In this document: positions 18,091 through 27,307 of the stretch, one piece after another
Numbering within the stretch: position 1 is the first letter of the stretch
Layout of the letters: each line of letters begins with the position of its first letter
Assembly (NCBI GenBank): GCA_016872555.1
Contig: VGZO01000010.1
Span: 48,107 to 112,106, forward strand
Length of the DNA stretch: 64,000 nucleotides
Direction: 5' to 3'
Source: Planctomycetota bacterium
GTDB taxonomy: Bacteria > Planctomycetota > Planctomycetia > Pirellulales > UBA1268
Notes under the pieces: generated by a model
The model's input: only the letters and a program-made list of their open reading frames with translations
What the model was told of the DNA's origin: nothing
Database searches by the model: none
Program-made: the position numbers and the translations under genes

Positions 18091-18690
18091 TCAGGAGCGG
18101 CGTTGGACCCGCGCCTCGAGCGCCGCGCGGCACGCGGTGAGGAGGTCGACGTCAACCGCGGGGATGCCCGCCGGGGCGTCGGCATCCCGGTCGGCGTTGA
18201 CCCACTCGGCGCTGGCCAGCGCCGCCCGCACCAGTTCGTCGACGCGCGTGCCGTGGGCCGCCGCCGCGAGGTCGCCGGCGACGACCTGCAGCGCCACCGG
18301 CACGCCGGTCTCGATCGCCAGGTCGGCGAGGATCCCGGCGTGGAGGATGAAGATCACGTCGGGGTGCAGGCCGTCGACCGCCTCGGCCAGCGCCTGCCGC
18401 GCCGTCTCGCGCACCAGGCCGAGGAGGCGCGGCGGAAGCGTGGCGGTGGCGGCCAGCAGGGCCGCGGCGCTGCCGTCGCGGACCGCGGCGAGAAAGCTGC
18501 GGTTGGCGGCGGCGATGTCGTGGAGGTGGATGCCGTACAGGCCGGGCGTGGAGGCGGCGAGGGCCGGGACCGACGTCGGGCCGCAGGCGGCGGTGACCGC
18601 CCCGCCGGCTTCCAGCACACGGCGAAGCGCGTGCACTCGGGTCGCCGGTGGGTCGCAGCACCCGTGGTCGACGAGCAGCACGCGGATCAT
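18091..18690 (-). CDS. Conserved hypothetical protein, weakly glycosyltransferase-like
   Basis: 199 residues from ATG 18690. The opening MIRVLLVDHGCCDPPATRVHALRRVLEAGG looks like the first Rossmann strand and helix of a GT-B glycosyltransferase N-terminal half, and FILHAGILADLAIETGVPVALQVVAGDL fits a later strand-helix pair, but there is no C-terminal nucleotide-sugar domain. No confident function. It lies 17 bp downstream of pgpA on the same strand, so it is probably cotranscribed; an envelope-lipid connection is possible but unproven. Confidence 0.68.
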   Translation of the reverse strand: MIRVLLVDHGCCDPPATRVHALRRVLEAGGAVTAACGPTSVPALAASTPGLYGIHLHDIAAANRSFLAAVRDGSAAALLAATATLPPRLLGLVRETARQALAEAVDGLHPDVIFILHAGILADLAIETGVPVALQVVAGDLAAAAHGTRVDELVRAALASAEWVNADRDADAPAGIPAVDVDLLTACRAALEARVQRRS

Positions 18691-18707
18691 CCCACCCGTC
18701 TCCCCGA

Positions 18708-19220
18708 TCACGCCCCCAGCCAGGGCCGTGCGACGAACAGGACGATGGCCATCATCGCCGTGGCGGCCCAGTCGTCGGCCATGATCCCCAGCCCCCCCGG
18801 GAGCCGCTCGAGCTGCCGACAGGGAAAGGGCTTGAGGATGTCGAACAGGCGGTGCAGCGCGAATGCCAGGGCGATGACCGGCAGCGTCCGGTCCGCCGCC
18901 GGCACCACCAGCAGGCCGAGCGGCAGGCTGGCGCATTCGTCGAGCACGATCGCCCCCGGATCGGGGCTGCCGCCGAGCCGTCGCGCCGCCCGCGTGCAGA
19001 TCGGAACGGCCGCGGCGTTGAGCGCCGCCAGCAGGGCGACCTCGACCGGAAACGGAAGCCGGGCCCAGGCGAGGGTGCCTGCCAGCACGACGCCGACGAG
19101 CGCGCCCCACGTGCCGGCGGCGACCCGCGCCAGCCCGACGCCGCCGCAGGTCGCCACGCACACCGCCGGGTCGCGCAGCGCCGCGCTTTCGGAATCAGGG
19201 CCAGGAAGCGGTGGGGTCAT
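18708..19220 (-). CDS. pgpA: Phosphatidylglycerophosphatase A
   Basis: 170 residues from ATG 19220, the usual size. PgpA removes the terminal phosphate of phosphatidylglycerophosphate to give phosphatidylglycerol at the inner membrane. Family motifs are clear: DPGAIVLDECASLPLG near residue 80, then HRLFDILKPFPCRQLERLPGGLGIMADDWAA, with three to four hydrophobic segments. The leading GTWGALVGV is also typical. It is divergent from def, with about 70 bp between the two starts. Confidence 0.92.
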   Translation of the reverse strand: MTPPLPGPDSESAALRDPAVCVATCGGVGLARVAAGTWGALVGVVLAGTLAWARLPFPVEVALLAALNAAAVPICTRAARRLGGSPDPGAIVLDECASLPLGLLVVPAADRTLPVIALAFALHRLFDILKPFPCRQLERLPGGLGIMADDWAATAMMAIVLFVARPWLGA

Positions 19221-19290
19221 CGCCAGGGCCGCACGCCGTGCCGGACAGGTAGAATGTCGAATGATACCCTGACCCCGGACCACCGACCCC

Positions 19291-19944
19291 ATGCCGAGCG
19301 ACTCGCCTCCGCCAGCTGCCGATGCCGCGCCGCCGATCGGGCGGCTGGAGCTCGTCGAATACCCCCACCCCGCGCTGGCGCGGCCGGCCCGGGCACTGGC
19401 GCAGATCGACGACGAACTGTGCGACGCCGTCGAACAGATGTTCGAGATCATGTACGCCGCCAACGGGATCGGCCTGGCGGCCACGCAGGTCGCCCTCCCC
19501 TATCGGCTGTTCGTCGTCAACGTCGAGGGGCGCCGTGACGCCGGCGAGGAGCTGGTGTTCGTCAACCCGGTGCTCTCGCGCCCCCGCGGTATCGCCGTGC
19601 AGGAGGAGGGGTGCCTCAGCCTGCCTGGGCTGCGGATGGACGTCCGCCGGCCGGAGCGCGTCTGCGTCGAGGCCTGGTCGCTCGACGGCGCGCCGTTTCG
19701 GATGGATCTCGACGGCCTCGTCGCCCGCGTCGTCCAGCACGAGTACGACCACCTCGAGGGGCGGTTGTTCACCGATCGGCTCCCCGATGCGGCTGCCCTC
19801 GAGGCACGGCGGATGCTCGACTCGTTCCGCGAGGTGTTCCACGGCCGGCAGTCGCGAGGTGAGTTGCCCACGACGGCGGCGATGCTCGAGCGGTTGGCGC
19901 ACCTCGAGGCGGCTCGCTGCGTCCCGGCCACCGGGTCGGCGTGA
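19291..19944 (+). CDS. def: Peptide deformylase
   Basis: 217 residues. It removes the formyl group from nascent proteins. All three motifs are present: GIGLAATQV (residues 59-67), EEGCLSLPG with metal-ligand Cys108, and QHEYDHLEG with His150, Glu151 and His154. A 17-residue Pro/Ala N-terminal extension precedes the domain. Its stop overlaps the ATG of fmt (TGATG), so formylation and deformylation functions are cotranslated, as in many bacteria. A TAGAAT at 19250-19255 could be the -10 element. Confidence 0.96.
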   Translation: MPSDSPPPAADAAPPIGRLELVEYPHPALARPARALAQIDDELCDAVEQMFEIMYAANGIGLAATQVALPYRLFVVNVEGRRDAGEELVFVNPVLSRPRGIAVQEEGCLSLPGLRMDVRRPERVCVEAWSLDGAPFRMDLDGLVARVVQHEYDHLEGRLFTDRLPDAAALEARRMLDSFREVFHGRQSRGELPTTAAMLERLAHLEAARCVPATGSA

Positions 19945-20936
19945 TGGCGCGGGACGACGGCCGGCCGCTGCGGATCGTCGTCATGGGCACCGGCCCGTTT
20001 GCGGTGCCGTTGCTCGAAGCGCTGCTCGGTTCAACGCACGAGATCGTCGCGGTCGTCACCCGCCCCGGCCATGCGCCGGGAGGCCGCCGGCCCCCTCCCA
20101 ACCCGATCCGCGAAGCCGCCCTCCGCGCCGGGCTGGCGATCCTCGCCCCCGAACGGATCGGCGACCCGGCCGCGGCCGCCGACCTGGCGGCGCTGCGCCC
20201 CGCTCTGCTCGTGGTCTGTGACTATGGCCAGATTCTCCCCGCGGCGATCCTCGGGCTGGCGCCACTGGGGGGTCTCAACCTCCACGGCTCGCTCCTCCCC
20301 CGCCACCGTGGCGCCGCTCCGGTGCAGTGGGCGATCCGCGCGGGGGACGCCGTCACCGGGGCGAGCGTGATCGCGATGACGCCGGCGCTCGATGCCGGCC
20401 ACGTGCTCGCGGTCGCGACGACGCCGATCGGCGCCGCCGAGACCGCCGCGGAGCTCGAGGCGCGGCTGGCGCGGCTCGGCGCGCCGCTGGTGCTCGAGGC
20501 GATCGAACGGTTGCGGGCGGCGGTCGAGGCGGGCGCCGATCCCGCCACGGTCGGCACCCCGCAGGACGCCGCCCTGGCGACCCGGGCACCACGGCTGACG
20601 AAGGCCGACGGCCTCGTCGATTGGCGGCAGCCCGCGGCGGCGATCGAACGGCTGCGCCGGGCCCTCGAGCCCTGGCCACGGGCGGCGACGGTGTGGCGCC
20701 GCCCTGGCCAGCCGGCGCTGCGGCTGGTGCTCGACGACGTCGCCGTCGCCGCTGCCGCGCCCGCGACGGCGGCTCCCGGAACGGTCCTCGACGCCGGCCC
20801 CGGCAGGTTCGTCGTCGCCAGCGGGGACGGTACCGCAGTCGAGATCCTCAGGCTCGTGCCCGAGGGGCGGCGGCCAATGCCCGCCGCGGACTTCCTCCGC
20901 GGTCACCTCCTCGCGCCGGGGACCGTGCTCGGCTGA
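19944..20936 (+). CDS. fmt: Methionyl-tRNA formyltransferase
   Basis: 330 residues from ATG 19944, overlapping the def stop by one base; a GTG three bases earlier is less likely. It formylates initiator Met-tRNA using 10-formyl-tetrahydrofolate. The active-site region LNLHGSLLPRHRGAAPVQWAI contains the catalytic Asn and His, and MTPALDAGHV carries the conserved Asp. The C-terminal OB-like domain (about 210-330) starts at LTKADGLVDWRQPAAAIERLRRAL. Together with def it forms the standard initiation pair. Confidence 0.96.
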   Translation: MARDDGRPLRIVVMGTGPFAVPLLEALLGSTHEIVAVVTRPGHAPGGRRPPPNPIREAALRAGLAILAPERIGDPAAAADLAALRPALLVVCDYGQILPAAILGLAPLGGLNLHGSLLPRHRGAAPVQWAIRAGDAVTGASVIAMTPALDAGHVLAVATTPIGAAETAAELEARLARLGAPLVLEAIERLRAAVEAGADPATVGTPQDAALATRAPRLTKADGLVDWRQPAAAIERLRRALEPWPRAATVWRRPGQPALRLVLDDVAVAAAAPATAAPGTVLDAGPGRFVVASGDGTAVEILRLVPEGRRPMPAADFLRGHLLAPGTVLG

Positions 20937-21018
20937 CGGCCGCTGGCACCAAGCGCCCGCCGGGCGGCGCTGCCTGCCGCGGCGACGAACTGGCCGCGGC
21001 TTCCGCCGGCCGGGCTGG

Positions 21019-21024
21019 TAAAAT
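21019..21024 (+). promoter_or_regulatory. -10 box placed for a leaderless miaB transcript
   Basis: TAAAAT ends six bases before the miaB ATG (21031), so transcription would start at or next to the start codon. There is no Shine-Dalgarno sequence in the intervening CCCGCC. No convincing -35 element was found. Confidence 0.5.
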
Positions 21025-21030
21025 CCCGCC

Positions 21031-22533
21031 ATGCCCAAGCTGTGGATCGACACCGTCGGTTGCCAGATGAACGTGCTCGACAGCGAGCTGGTGGTGGCGG
21101 CGCTGCGCCGCCAGGGCTGGGACGTCGCCCCGGAGGTCGCCGACGCCGATGCGGTGTTTTTCAACACCTGCAGCGTCCGCCAGCATGCCGAGGACAAGGT
21201 CTGGTCGGCGCTCGGTCGCGTCCGCCTCGAGAAGGAACGGCGCCCTGGCCTCGTGGTCGGTGTCCTCGGCTGCATGGCCCAGAAGGAGCAGGCGCTGGTC
21301 CGGTCGCGGGCGCCGTGGGTGGACCTCGTCGTCGGGCCGGGGCAGCTCCACCGCGTGCCGCTCCTCGTCGAGGCGATCCGCAGTGGCGGCGGACCGCGTG
21401 TCGAGGTGGCGCTGGGGCGGACGGCGGGGAGCCGTGACGAGATCGCGCGCAGCTTCGAGAGCTACGATCCCGACCGCGACCCGTCGATGCGCCCCAATCC
21501 CTTCCAGGCCTTCGTGCGCACGCAGACCGGGTGCGACAAATTCTGCGCGTTCTGCGTCGTCCCCCACGTCCGCGGCCCGGAGCAGGCGCGGGCCCCCGAC
21601 ACGATCGTCGCCGAGGTTTGCCGGCTGGTCGACGAGGGGTGTCGCGAGGTGACCCTCATCGGGCAGACGGTCAACAGCTACCGCTGGACCGACGGCACGG
21701 GCACGACGCGGCTCGCCGACCTGCTGGCCCGCCTCGACGGCGTCGCCGGGCTCGACCGGATCCGCTTCGTCACCAACTACCCGCGCGACATGACGGCCGA
21801 CCTCGTCGCCGCGGTTCGCGACCTGCCCAAGGTCTGCCCCTACCTCCACGTCCCCGCGCAGCACGGCTCCGACGCCGTGCTCGGGCGGATGAAGCGCGGC
21901 TACACGATCGGCGAATACCGCGAGATGTTCGCGATGGTCCGGGCCGAGCTGCCCCACGCGGCGGTGACGAGCGACTTCATCGTCGGCTTCTGCGGCGAGA
22001 CCGACGCCGAGTTCGCCGCCACGCTCGCCCTCGTGGAGGAGTGCGGCTTCAAGAACAGCTTCATCTTCAAGTACAGCCCGCGGCCCGGGACGAAGGCCTT
22101 CCAGCGCCAGCCCGACGACGTCCCCGAGGAGGTCAAGAAGGAGCGTCACCGCCTCCTCCTCGATGCGCAGACGGAGGCCAGCCGCGCCGGCAACCAGCCG
22201 TTCGTCGGCACCCGCCAGCAGGTCCTCGTCGAGGGGCTCAGTGCCCGCGACGGGAAGCGCGGCGGGGCCGGCGACACGCCCGATTCAATCGCACAGCTCA
22301 CCGGGCGGACGCGCTGCGACCGGATCGTCGTCTTCGACGCACCGCTGCGCCTCGTGGGCCGCTTGGTGGACGTCGACATCATCGCCGCCGGCCCATGGTC
22401 GCTCGCCGGGCTGATCGCCGACGACGCGGGGGCGGCCGCTGGCAGCACCGCCTCCGCGGGCGCAGCCTGTCCACCGGCCCCCGTTCTCCACCAGATCCGT
22501 CCGCCGGCGGTGGTCGGGGAGCGGAGGACGTGA
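21031..22533 (+). CDS. miaB: tRNA-2-methylthio-N6-dimethylallyladenosine synthase MiaB
   Basis: 500 residues. It adds a methylthio group to i6A37 of tRNAs reading U-starting codons, using two [4Fe-4S] clusters and SAM. The N-terminal UPF0004 domain has the three auxiliary-cluster cysteines (VGCQMN, FNTCSVRQ, LGCMAQKE); the radical-SAM motif is CDKFCAFC near residue 170; the C-terminal TRAM domain includes the segment QQVLVEGLSARDGK. The last ~40 residues are an Ala-rich extension. The start seems leaderless. glnE follows after four bases on the same strand. Confidence 0.95.
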   Translation: MPKLWIDTVGCQMNVLDSELVVAALRRQGWDVAPEVADADAVFFNTCSVRQHAEDKVWSALGRVRLEKERRPGLVVGVLGCMAQKEQALVRSRAPWVDLVVGPGQLHRVPLLVEAIRSGGGPRVEVALGRTAGSRDEIARSFESYDPDRDPSMRPNPFQAFVRTQTGCDKFCAFCVVPHVRGPEQARAPDTIVAEVCRLVDEGCREVTLIGQTVNSYRWTDGTGTTRLADLLARLDGVAGLDRIRFVTNYPRDMTADLVAAVRDLPKVCPYLHVPAQHGSDAVLGRMKRGYTIGEYREMFAMVRAELPHAAVTSDFIVGFCGETDAEFAATLALVEECGFKNSFIFKYSPRPGTKAFQRQPDDVPEEVKKERHRLLLDAQTEASRAGNQPFVGTRQQVLVEGLSARDGKRGGAGDTPDSIAQLTGRTRCDRIVVFDAPLRLVGRLVDVDIIAAGPWSLAGLIADDAGAAAGSTASAGAACPPAPVLHQIRPPAVVGERRT

Positions 22534-22537
22534 CCGC

Positions 22538-25500
22538 GTGGTCCGCTCGGCCGCATCCTCGGGTGTCTCCACCCCCCTCGTCGTGACCGGGGCCGATCTG
22601 CGGCGGTTGCTCGGCGAATCGGAGCGGGCGACGGCATGGGGAACCGCCGCCGGGCTTCCCGATCCGACGGCGGCGAGGCGGCACCTCGGCGAGCTGGCCG
22701 CCGTGGGGTTGCCCGACGACCTCCTCGCCGCGCTGCTCACGGCGCTGGCCGGGGAATTACCGCGGACGAGCGACCCGGAGCGGGTGCTCGTCGCGCTCGA
22801 GCGGTTCCTCGCCGCCGTCCGCAGCCCGCTGGCGGCGGCGGCCCTCTTCCAGCGCGATCCGCGGGCGCTGGCGATCCTGCTGGCGATCTTCTCCGCCAGC
22901 GCCCACCTCGCCGAAATCGTGATCGGCGACCCGGAGTCGTGGGAGGAGGTCCGGGTGGCGGGGGGCCGGCCCGTCGGCCGGGATGTGCTCGCCGCCGCGC
23001 TCGAGGGGGAGCTGGCGGCGGTCGACGATCCCGACCTGGCGATCCGTGCGCTGCGTCGATTCCGCCGCCGTGAACTGCTGCGGGTCGCCTACGGCGACAT
23101 CGTCGTCGGGCAGCGACTGGAGACGGTCACGGGGCAGCTGTCGCTGGTCGCCGAGACGATCCTCGACGCCGCGCTGGCGCTCGCCCTGCGCCGGCAGGAG
23201 GCGATCCGCGGCGTTCCGCGCGGGCCCGGCGGCGAACGGGCGACGCTGGCCGTGATCGCGCTGGGCAAGCTCGGCGGCGCCGAGCTCAACTATTCCAGCG
23301 ACATCGACCTGGTCCTCGTGCACTCGGCCGATGGCCGCGTCGAAGGGGCGCGGCCCGGCACCAACCAGGAGTTCTTCACGCGCGTCGCGCAAGACTTGGT
23401 GCGGCTCCTCGCCGAGTCGAGCGATGCCGGGATCGGGTACCGCGTCGATCTCGGGATGCGGCCCCATGGCAACTCCGGGCCGTTGTCACTGTCGCGCGAG
23501 ACGCTGCTGCACTACGCCGACCGCCAGGGGCGGACCTGGGAGCGGCAGGCGTGGGTCCGTGCGCGGTGCGTGGCCGGCGACCGGGCGCTGGGCACGCGGC
23601 TGCTGGGGCAGCTCCAGCCGTGGATCTACAGCCGCTGGCTGACACGCGCCGAGATCGGCGAGATCCAATCGCTCAAACGCCGCATCGAGGCCCGTGCCGC
23701 CCACGAGTCGGCTGCCATCGACGACGTCAAGCACGGCCGCGGCGGGATCCGCGACATCGAGTTCACGATCCAGTTCCTCCAGCTGCTCGCCGGCGGCGAC
23801 ATTCCCCGTGTCCGGACCGGGAACACGCTCGAGGCGATCCGCCGGCTGGCGGAATGCGCGGTCCTCACCGACCAGGAGCGGGAGGTCCTCGAGCGCACCT
23901 ACACGCTGCTGCGGACCGTCGAACACCGCCTCCAGATCCTCTACGACCGGCAGACGCACGGCCTTCCGGCCGCGCCCCGCGAGCGTGAGCGGCTCGCGAT
24001 CCGGCTCGGTGAAGGGGCCGGGCCCGACGGCGCGCGGAGGCTCACCGAGAGCATCGCCGGGGCGATGACGCTCACCCGGCGGATCGTCGATCACCTCCTC
24101 GACGACGCCTTTCCCGACGACCGCGCGCCGGCCCCCGAGGTCGATCTGCTCCTCGATCCCGACCCTGCCGCCGAGACGGTGGAGCGCCTCCTCGCCGGCC
24201 ACGGCTTCGCCGACGTCGCCGGCGCTTGGGCGGCGCTGAAGTCGCTCGCCGAGGAGCGCGTGCCGTTCCTCTCCAGCCCGCGCTGCCGCCATTTCCTCGC
24301 GGCCAGCGCTCCGCGCCTCCTCACGACGATCGCCGCGACGCCCGATCCCGACGCCACGCTCGCCACGCTGGTGGCGGTCGCCGATTCGCTCGGCGGCAAG
24401 GGGGTGTTGTGGGAACTGTTCAGCGTCCATCCACCGTCGCTCGACCTGACGGTGCGGCTGTGCGCCTCGAGCCCGTACCTCGCCGGTCTCCTCGTCGCCC
24501 ATCCGGGGATGATCGACGAATTGCTCGACGGGCTGATGATCGACGAGCCCTCCGGGCCGGCGCCTCTCGAGGCCGAGCTCCGCGCGCTGTGCCGCGGTGC
24601 CGTCGATGCCGAGCCGATCCTCCATGCCTTCAAGGTCTCGCGCCAGTTGCAGATCGGCGTCCGCGACATCCTCGGCCGGGGCGACGTGGGGACGGTGACC
24701 ACCGCGCTGGCGGCGATCCCGGAGGCGATCCTCCGCGTCGTCGTGCCGCGCGAGGAGGAGCGGCTCGGGGAGCGGCTCGGGGAGCCGCTTGTCACCGGCG
24801 GCGTACGCGAGGGACAGCGGGCCGAAGTCGTGCTGATCGGTCTGGGAAAGTTCGGCGGCGCCGAGATGAACTACGCCAGTCCGGTCGACGTCATGTTTCT
24901 CTACGACCACGATGGCCATTCGTTTCCCCAGCGCCGTGGCCGGCGCTCGACGGAGACCACGACCAACGCCCACTTCTTCGGCGAGTTGGCGCAGCGCGTG
25001 ACGCGATCGTTCAACCGCTCGACCGCCCACGGCCGGCTCTACGAACTGCGCCCCGCGGGGCGCGGTGCCCCCGCGGCGCTGTCGCTCGGCGAGCTGGAAC
25101 GGGCGCTCGCCCCCGACGGGCCGGCGACGCCGGCCGAGCGGCAGGCTCTGCTCAAGGCCCGGGTGGTGATCGGCGGGGAGGCGGCCGCCGTGCGGGTCCG
25201 CTCGATCATCGACACCGCCTGCTACGGTCATCCCTGGAGCGCCGCCGACGTCGCGGCGCTGCGGGGGGTGCGGCACCGTGCCGAGGAGGGGGCGGCGCCG
25301 GCCAATCTCGAGCGCGGTCCCGGAGGGCTCGTCGACATCGAGGCGGTCGTCCATCTGTTGCAGCTCGTGCACGGCGGCGCCGATCCGTCGCTGCGCACGC
25401 CGCGGACGGCCGAGGCGCTCCCGGCGCTGCACCGTGCCGGCCATCTCGACGCCGGGGAATGTTCCGTGCTGGCCGCCGCGGAACGGCGCCTCCGGCTGGT

Positions 25501-25702
25501 CACGGGGCGGCTGTGGTTGGTCGGTTCCACGACGCGCCACGAAATCCCGGCCGCTCCCGCCGAGCAGCGCCGGCTCGCCCACCTCCTCGGGGCCGCCGAT
25601 GCGACGTCGCTGCGCGTTGAGGTGGATATCCTCACCGCGGCCGTGCGGCGCGTGTTCGAGGCGGTGTTCGCGCGGACGGAGGCGAAACTGGCCTCACGTT
25701 GA
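22538..25702 (+). CDS. glnE: Glutamine synthetase adenylyltransferase/deadenylylase, with degenerate C-terminal transferase site
   Basis: 1054 residues from GTG 22538. GlnE normally has two nucleotidyltransferase domains: AT-N removes and AT-C adds AMP on glutamine synthetase. AT-N is intact: LGKLGGAELNYSSDIDLVLV with Asp255 and Asp257, DLGMRPHGNSG, and DDVKHGRGGIRDIEF. In AT-C the matching segment is GLGKFGGAEMNYASPVDVMF, where the first catalytic Asp is Pro782 and only Asp784 remains. The downstream RLRPSG Asp motif is reduced to LYELRPAGRG, and the DIKxGxGG motif reads NLERGPGG. This suggests loss of adenylylation with retained deadenylylation or a regulatory role. The 3' end overlaps the convergent VTT gene by nine bases. 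Confidence 0.93.
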   Translation: MVRSAASSGVSTPLVVTGADLRRLLGESERATAWGTAAGLPDPTAARRHLGELAAVGLPDDLLAALLTALAGELPRTSDPERVLVALERFLAAVRSPLAAAALFQRDPRALAILLAIFSASAHLAEIVIGDPESWEEVRVAGGRPVGRDVLAAALEGELAAVDDPDLAIRALRRFRRRELLRVAYGDIVVGQRLETVTGQLSLVAETILDAALALALRRQEAIRGVPRGPGGERATLAVIALGKLGGAELNYSSDIDLVLVHSADGRVEGARPGTNQEFFTRVAQDLVRLLAESSDAGIGYRVDLGMRPHGNSGPLSLSRETLLHYADRQGRTWERQAWVRARCVAGDRALGTRLLGQLQPWIYSRWLTRAEIGEIQSLKRRIEARAAHESAAIDDVKHGRGGIRDIEFTIQFLQLLAGGDIPRVRTGNTLEAIRRLAECAVLTDQEREVLERTYTLLRTVEHRLQILYDRQTHGLPAAPRERERLAIRLGEGAGPDGARRLTESIAGAMTLTRRIVDHLLDDAFPDDRAPAPEVDLLLDPDPAAETVERLLAGHGFADVAGAWAALKSLAEERVPFLSSPRCRHFLAASAPRLLTTIAATPDPDATLATLVAVADSLGGKGVLWELFSVHPPSLDLTVRLCASSPYLAGLLVAHPGMIDELLDGLMIDEPSGPAPLEAELRALCRGAVDAEPILHAFKVSRQLQIGVRDILGRGDVGTVTTALAAIPEAILRVVVPREEERLGERLGEPLVTGGVREGQRAEVVLIGLGKFGGAEMNYASPVDVMFLYDHDGHSFPQRRGRRSTETTTNAHFFGELAQRVTRSFNRSTAHGRLYELRPAGRGAPAALSLGELERALAPDGPATPAERQALLKARVVIGGEAAAVRVRSIIDTACYGHPWSAADVAALRGVRHRAEEGAAPANLERGPGGLVDIEAVVHLLQLVHGGADPSLRTPRTAEALPALHRAGHLDAGECSVLAAAERRLRLVTGRLWLVGSTTRHEIPAAPAEQRRLAHLLGAADATSLRVEVDILTAAVRRVFEAVFARTEAKLASR

Positions 25703-26365
25703 CCGCACGGGCGCGCGGCGGTGCCATGCCCACCAGGTCGCGGCGGCCGGCAGCAGCAGCGCCGCGATCGCCGCCGTCTCGACCCCTCCCCAGCGACGCC
25801 CCACGGCCCCCGCCACCGACCAGGCGAGGGCCACGGCGAGATTGCCGGCGGCCGCTGCCGGGAGAAACTCCGCGAACCGCATCCCGGTGGCACCGCCGAG
25901 CAGGGCCGTCGCCTCCGCCAGCAGGGGCAGCGGTCGCGTCAGCAGCACGAGCCCGGGGCCGAGGCGCGACTGCCGGTCGACGAGGGCCGCCCGCTCGTCG
26001 TCGGGGAGCCGGGCGAGGGCGCGGGTTCCGACGAGGCGCCCGAGGGCCCAGCCGGCGACGCTCCCGAGCGTCATCCCCGCCCAGCCGCAGGCGGTCGCCA
26101 GTGGCACGCCGAGTACGGCACCGGCGAGGGTGGCGACGACGCTCGAAGGCACCGGCAGGAGGATGTCGGCGGCGAGGACCGCGACTTCGGTGGCTGCCAG
26201 TGCGAGTGCCGGCGGATCGGTGGCGAGCCACTCCTCGACGGCGCGGTCGAGGCGAACACCGAGCAGCAGCAGCGGCAGCGCGGGCACGGCGACGGCCGCG
26301 ACCACGGCGATCACCAGCAGCCGTGTCGTGCGGGGCATGTCCGGTTCCTGGCGATCGACGGTCAT
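25694..26365 (-). CDS. VTT/DedA-family membrane protein
   Basis: 223 residues with five to six hydrophobic segments. The VTT (DedA, SNARE-associated) fold is supported by LLPVPSSVVATLAGAVLG, an amphipathic re-entrant segment, then GWAGMTLGSVAGWALGRLVG and RPLPLLAEATALLGGATGMRFAEFLPAAAAGN. Family members act as lipid scramblases or in membrane homeostasis. It starts inside the stop of the transglutaminase-like gene (ATGA), so the two are coupled, though no functional link is evident. Confidence 0.85.
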   Translation of the reverse strand: MTVDRQEPDMPRTTRLLVIAVVAAVAVPALPLLLLGVRLDRAVEEWLATDPPALALAATEVAVLAADILLPVPSSVVATLAGAVLGVPLATACGWAGMTLGSVAGWALGRLVGTRALARLPDDERAALVDRQSRLGPGLVLLTRPLPLLAEATALLGGATGMRFAEFLPAAAAGNLAVALAWSVAGAVGRRWGGVETAAIAALLLPAAATWWAWHRRAPVRST

Positions 26366-27279
26366 ACCCGCCGCACGTCGACCGCGACCTGCAGGCGGTG
26401 CTGCCCGCCGCCGACGTACACCCCCTTGATCGGGCAGACGTCGCCGTAATCACGGCCCCACGCGACCGTCACGTGGCGACCGCCGACGAGGCAGTCGTTG
26501 GTGGGATCGACGTCCACCCAGCCCGCCCGGCCGCCCCAGCACGACAGCCAGGCATGCGACGCGTCGGCGCCGACGAGTGCCGCGCCGTCACCGCCGGCGG
26601 TGGTGCCGCTGGCGATGTAGCCGCTGACGTACCGGGTCGGCAGGCCCAGCGCGCGGAGGCAGGCGATCTGCAGGTGGGCGAAATCCTGGCAGACCCCGCG
26701 ACGCAGGGCGAACACCTGCTCGACCGGGGTGCTCACGGTCGTCGCGCCCGGATCGTAGGCGAAGTCGCGGTGGATCCGCCGGGTGAGATCCTCGAGGCCG
26801 GCACGCCACGAACGCCCCGGGGGAAACGACTCCGCCGCCCACGCGGTCACCGCGTCGTGTCGCCGGACGAGCGGCGAATCGAGCCGCATGCCGCGCAGCG
26901 ACGGTCCCTCGGGGCCGGTGCGGCCGACCGCCAGCGCCGCCACGTCCTCCCAGCGGCTGCCGTCGTCGTCGGGAGCGGCAGTGGCGCAGACGTCGACCTC
27001 GGTCGTCGCTGTCACCGCCAGCCGACCATGGGGTTGCTCGACGACGAACGACCCGACGCGGTTCCCGAACACGTCGACATGCTCGGCGATCCGTACCGGT
27101 GCCGGATCGACCTCGACGCGGTGGGCGACGATCGCCTGCCGGGGCGTGTCGCGCGGCGCCAGATGGATCTGGTTGTGGCAGACCAAGACCGGCGCGGCGT
27201 AGTCGTAGATCGTCGTATGGACGACGCGCCAGCGGACGGGCGCGACGACCTCGTCGCCGGTGAATGAGTCGTCGGGCAT
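26362..27279 (-). CDS. Transglutaminase-like cysteine protease family protein
   Basis: 305 residues. The N-terminal Bact_transglu_N domain (VRWRVVHTTIYDYAAPVLVCHNQIHLAPRD, then VDVFGN) precedes a transglutaminase core with the full triad: Cys in LRRGVCQDFAHLQI, His in ADASHAWLSCW and Asp in WVDVDPTND. This family includes uncharacterised cytoplasmic peptidases; many sit beside circularly permuted ATP-grasp and alpha-E genes, which are not present here. The C-terminus overlaps the start of the VTT gene. Confidence 0.9.
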   Translation of the reverse strand: MPDDSFTGDEVVAPVRWRVVHTTIYDYAAPVLVCHNQIHLAPRDTPRQAIVAHRVEVDPAPVRIAEHVDVFGNRVGSFVVEQPHGRLAVTATTEVDVCATAAPDDDGSRWEDVAALAVGRTGPEGPSLRGMRLDSPLVRRHDAVTAWAAESFPPGRSWRAGLEDLTRRIHRDFAYDPGATTVSTPVEQVFALRRGVCQDFAHLQIACLRALGLPTRYVSGYIASGTTAGGDGAALVGADASHAWLSCWGGRAGWVDVDPTNDCLVGGRHVTVAWGRDYGDVCPIKGVYVGGGQHRLQVAVDVRRV

Positions 27280-27307
27280 GGTCGGCAGGGGCGGCGGTTC
27301 GCAGGGA

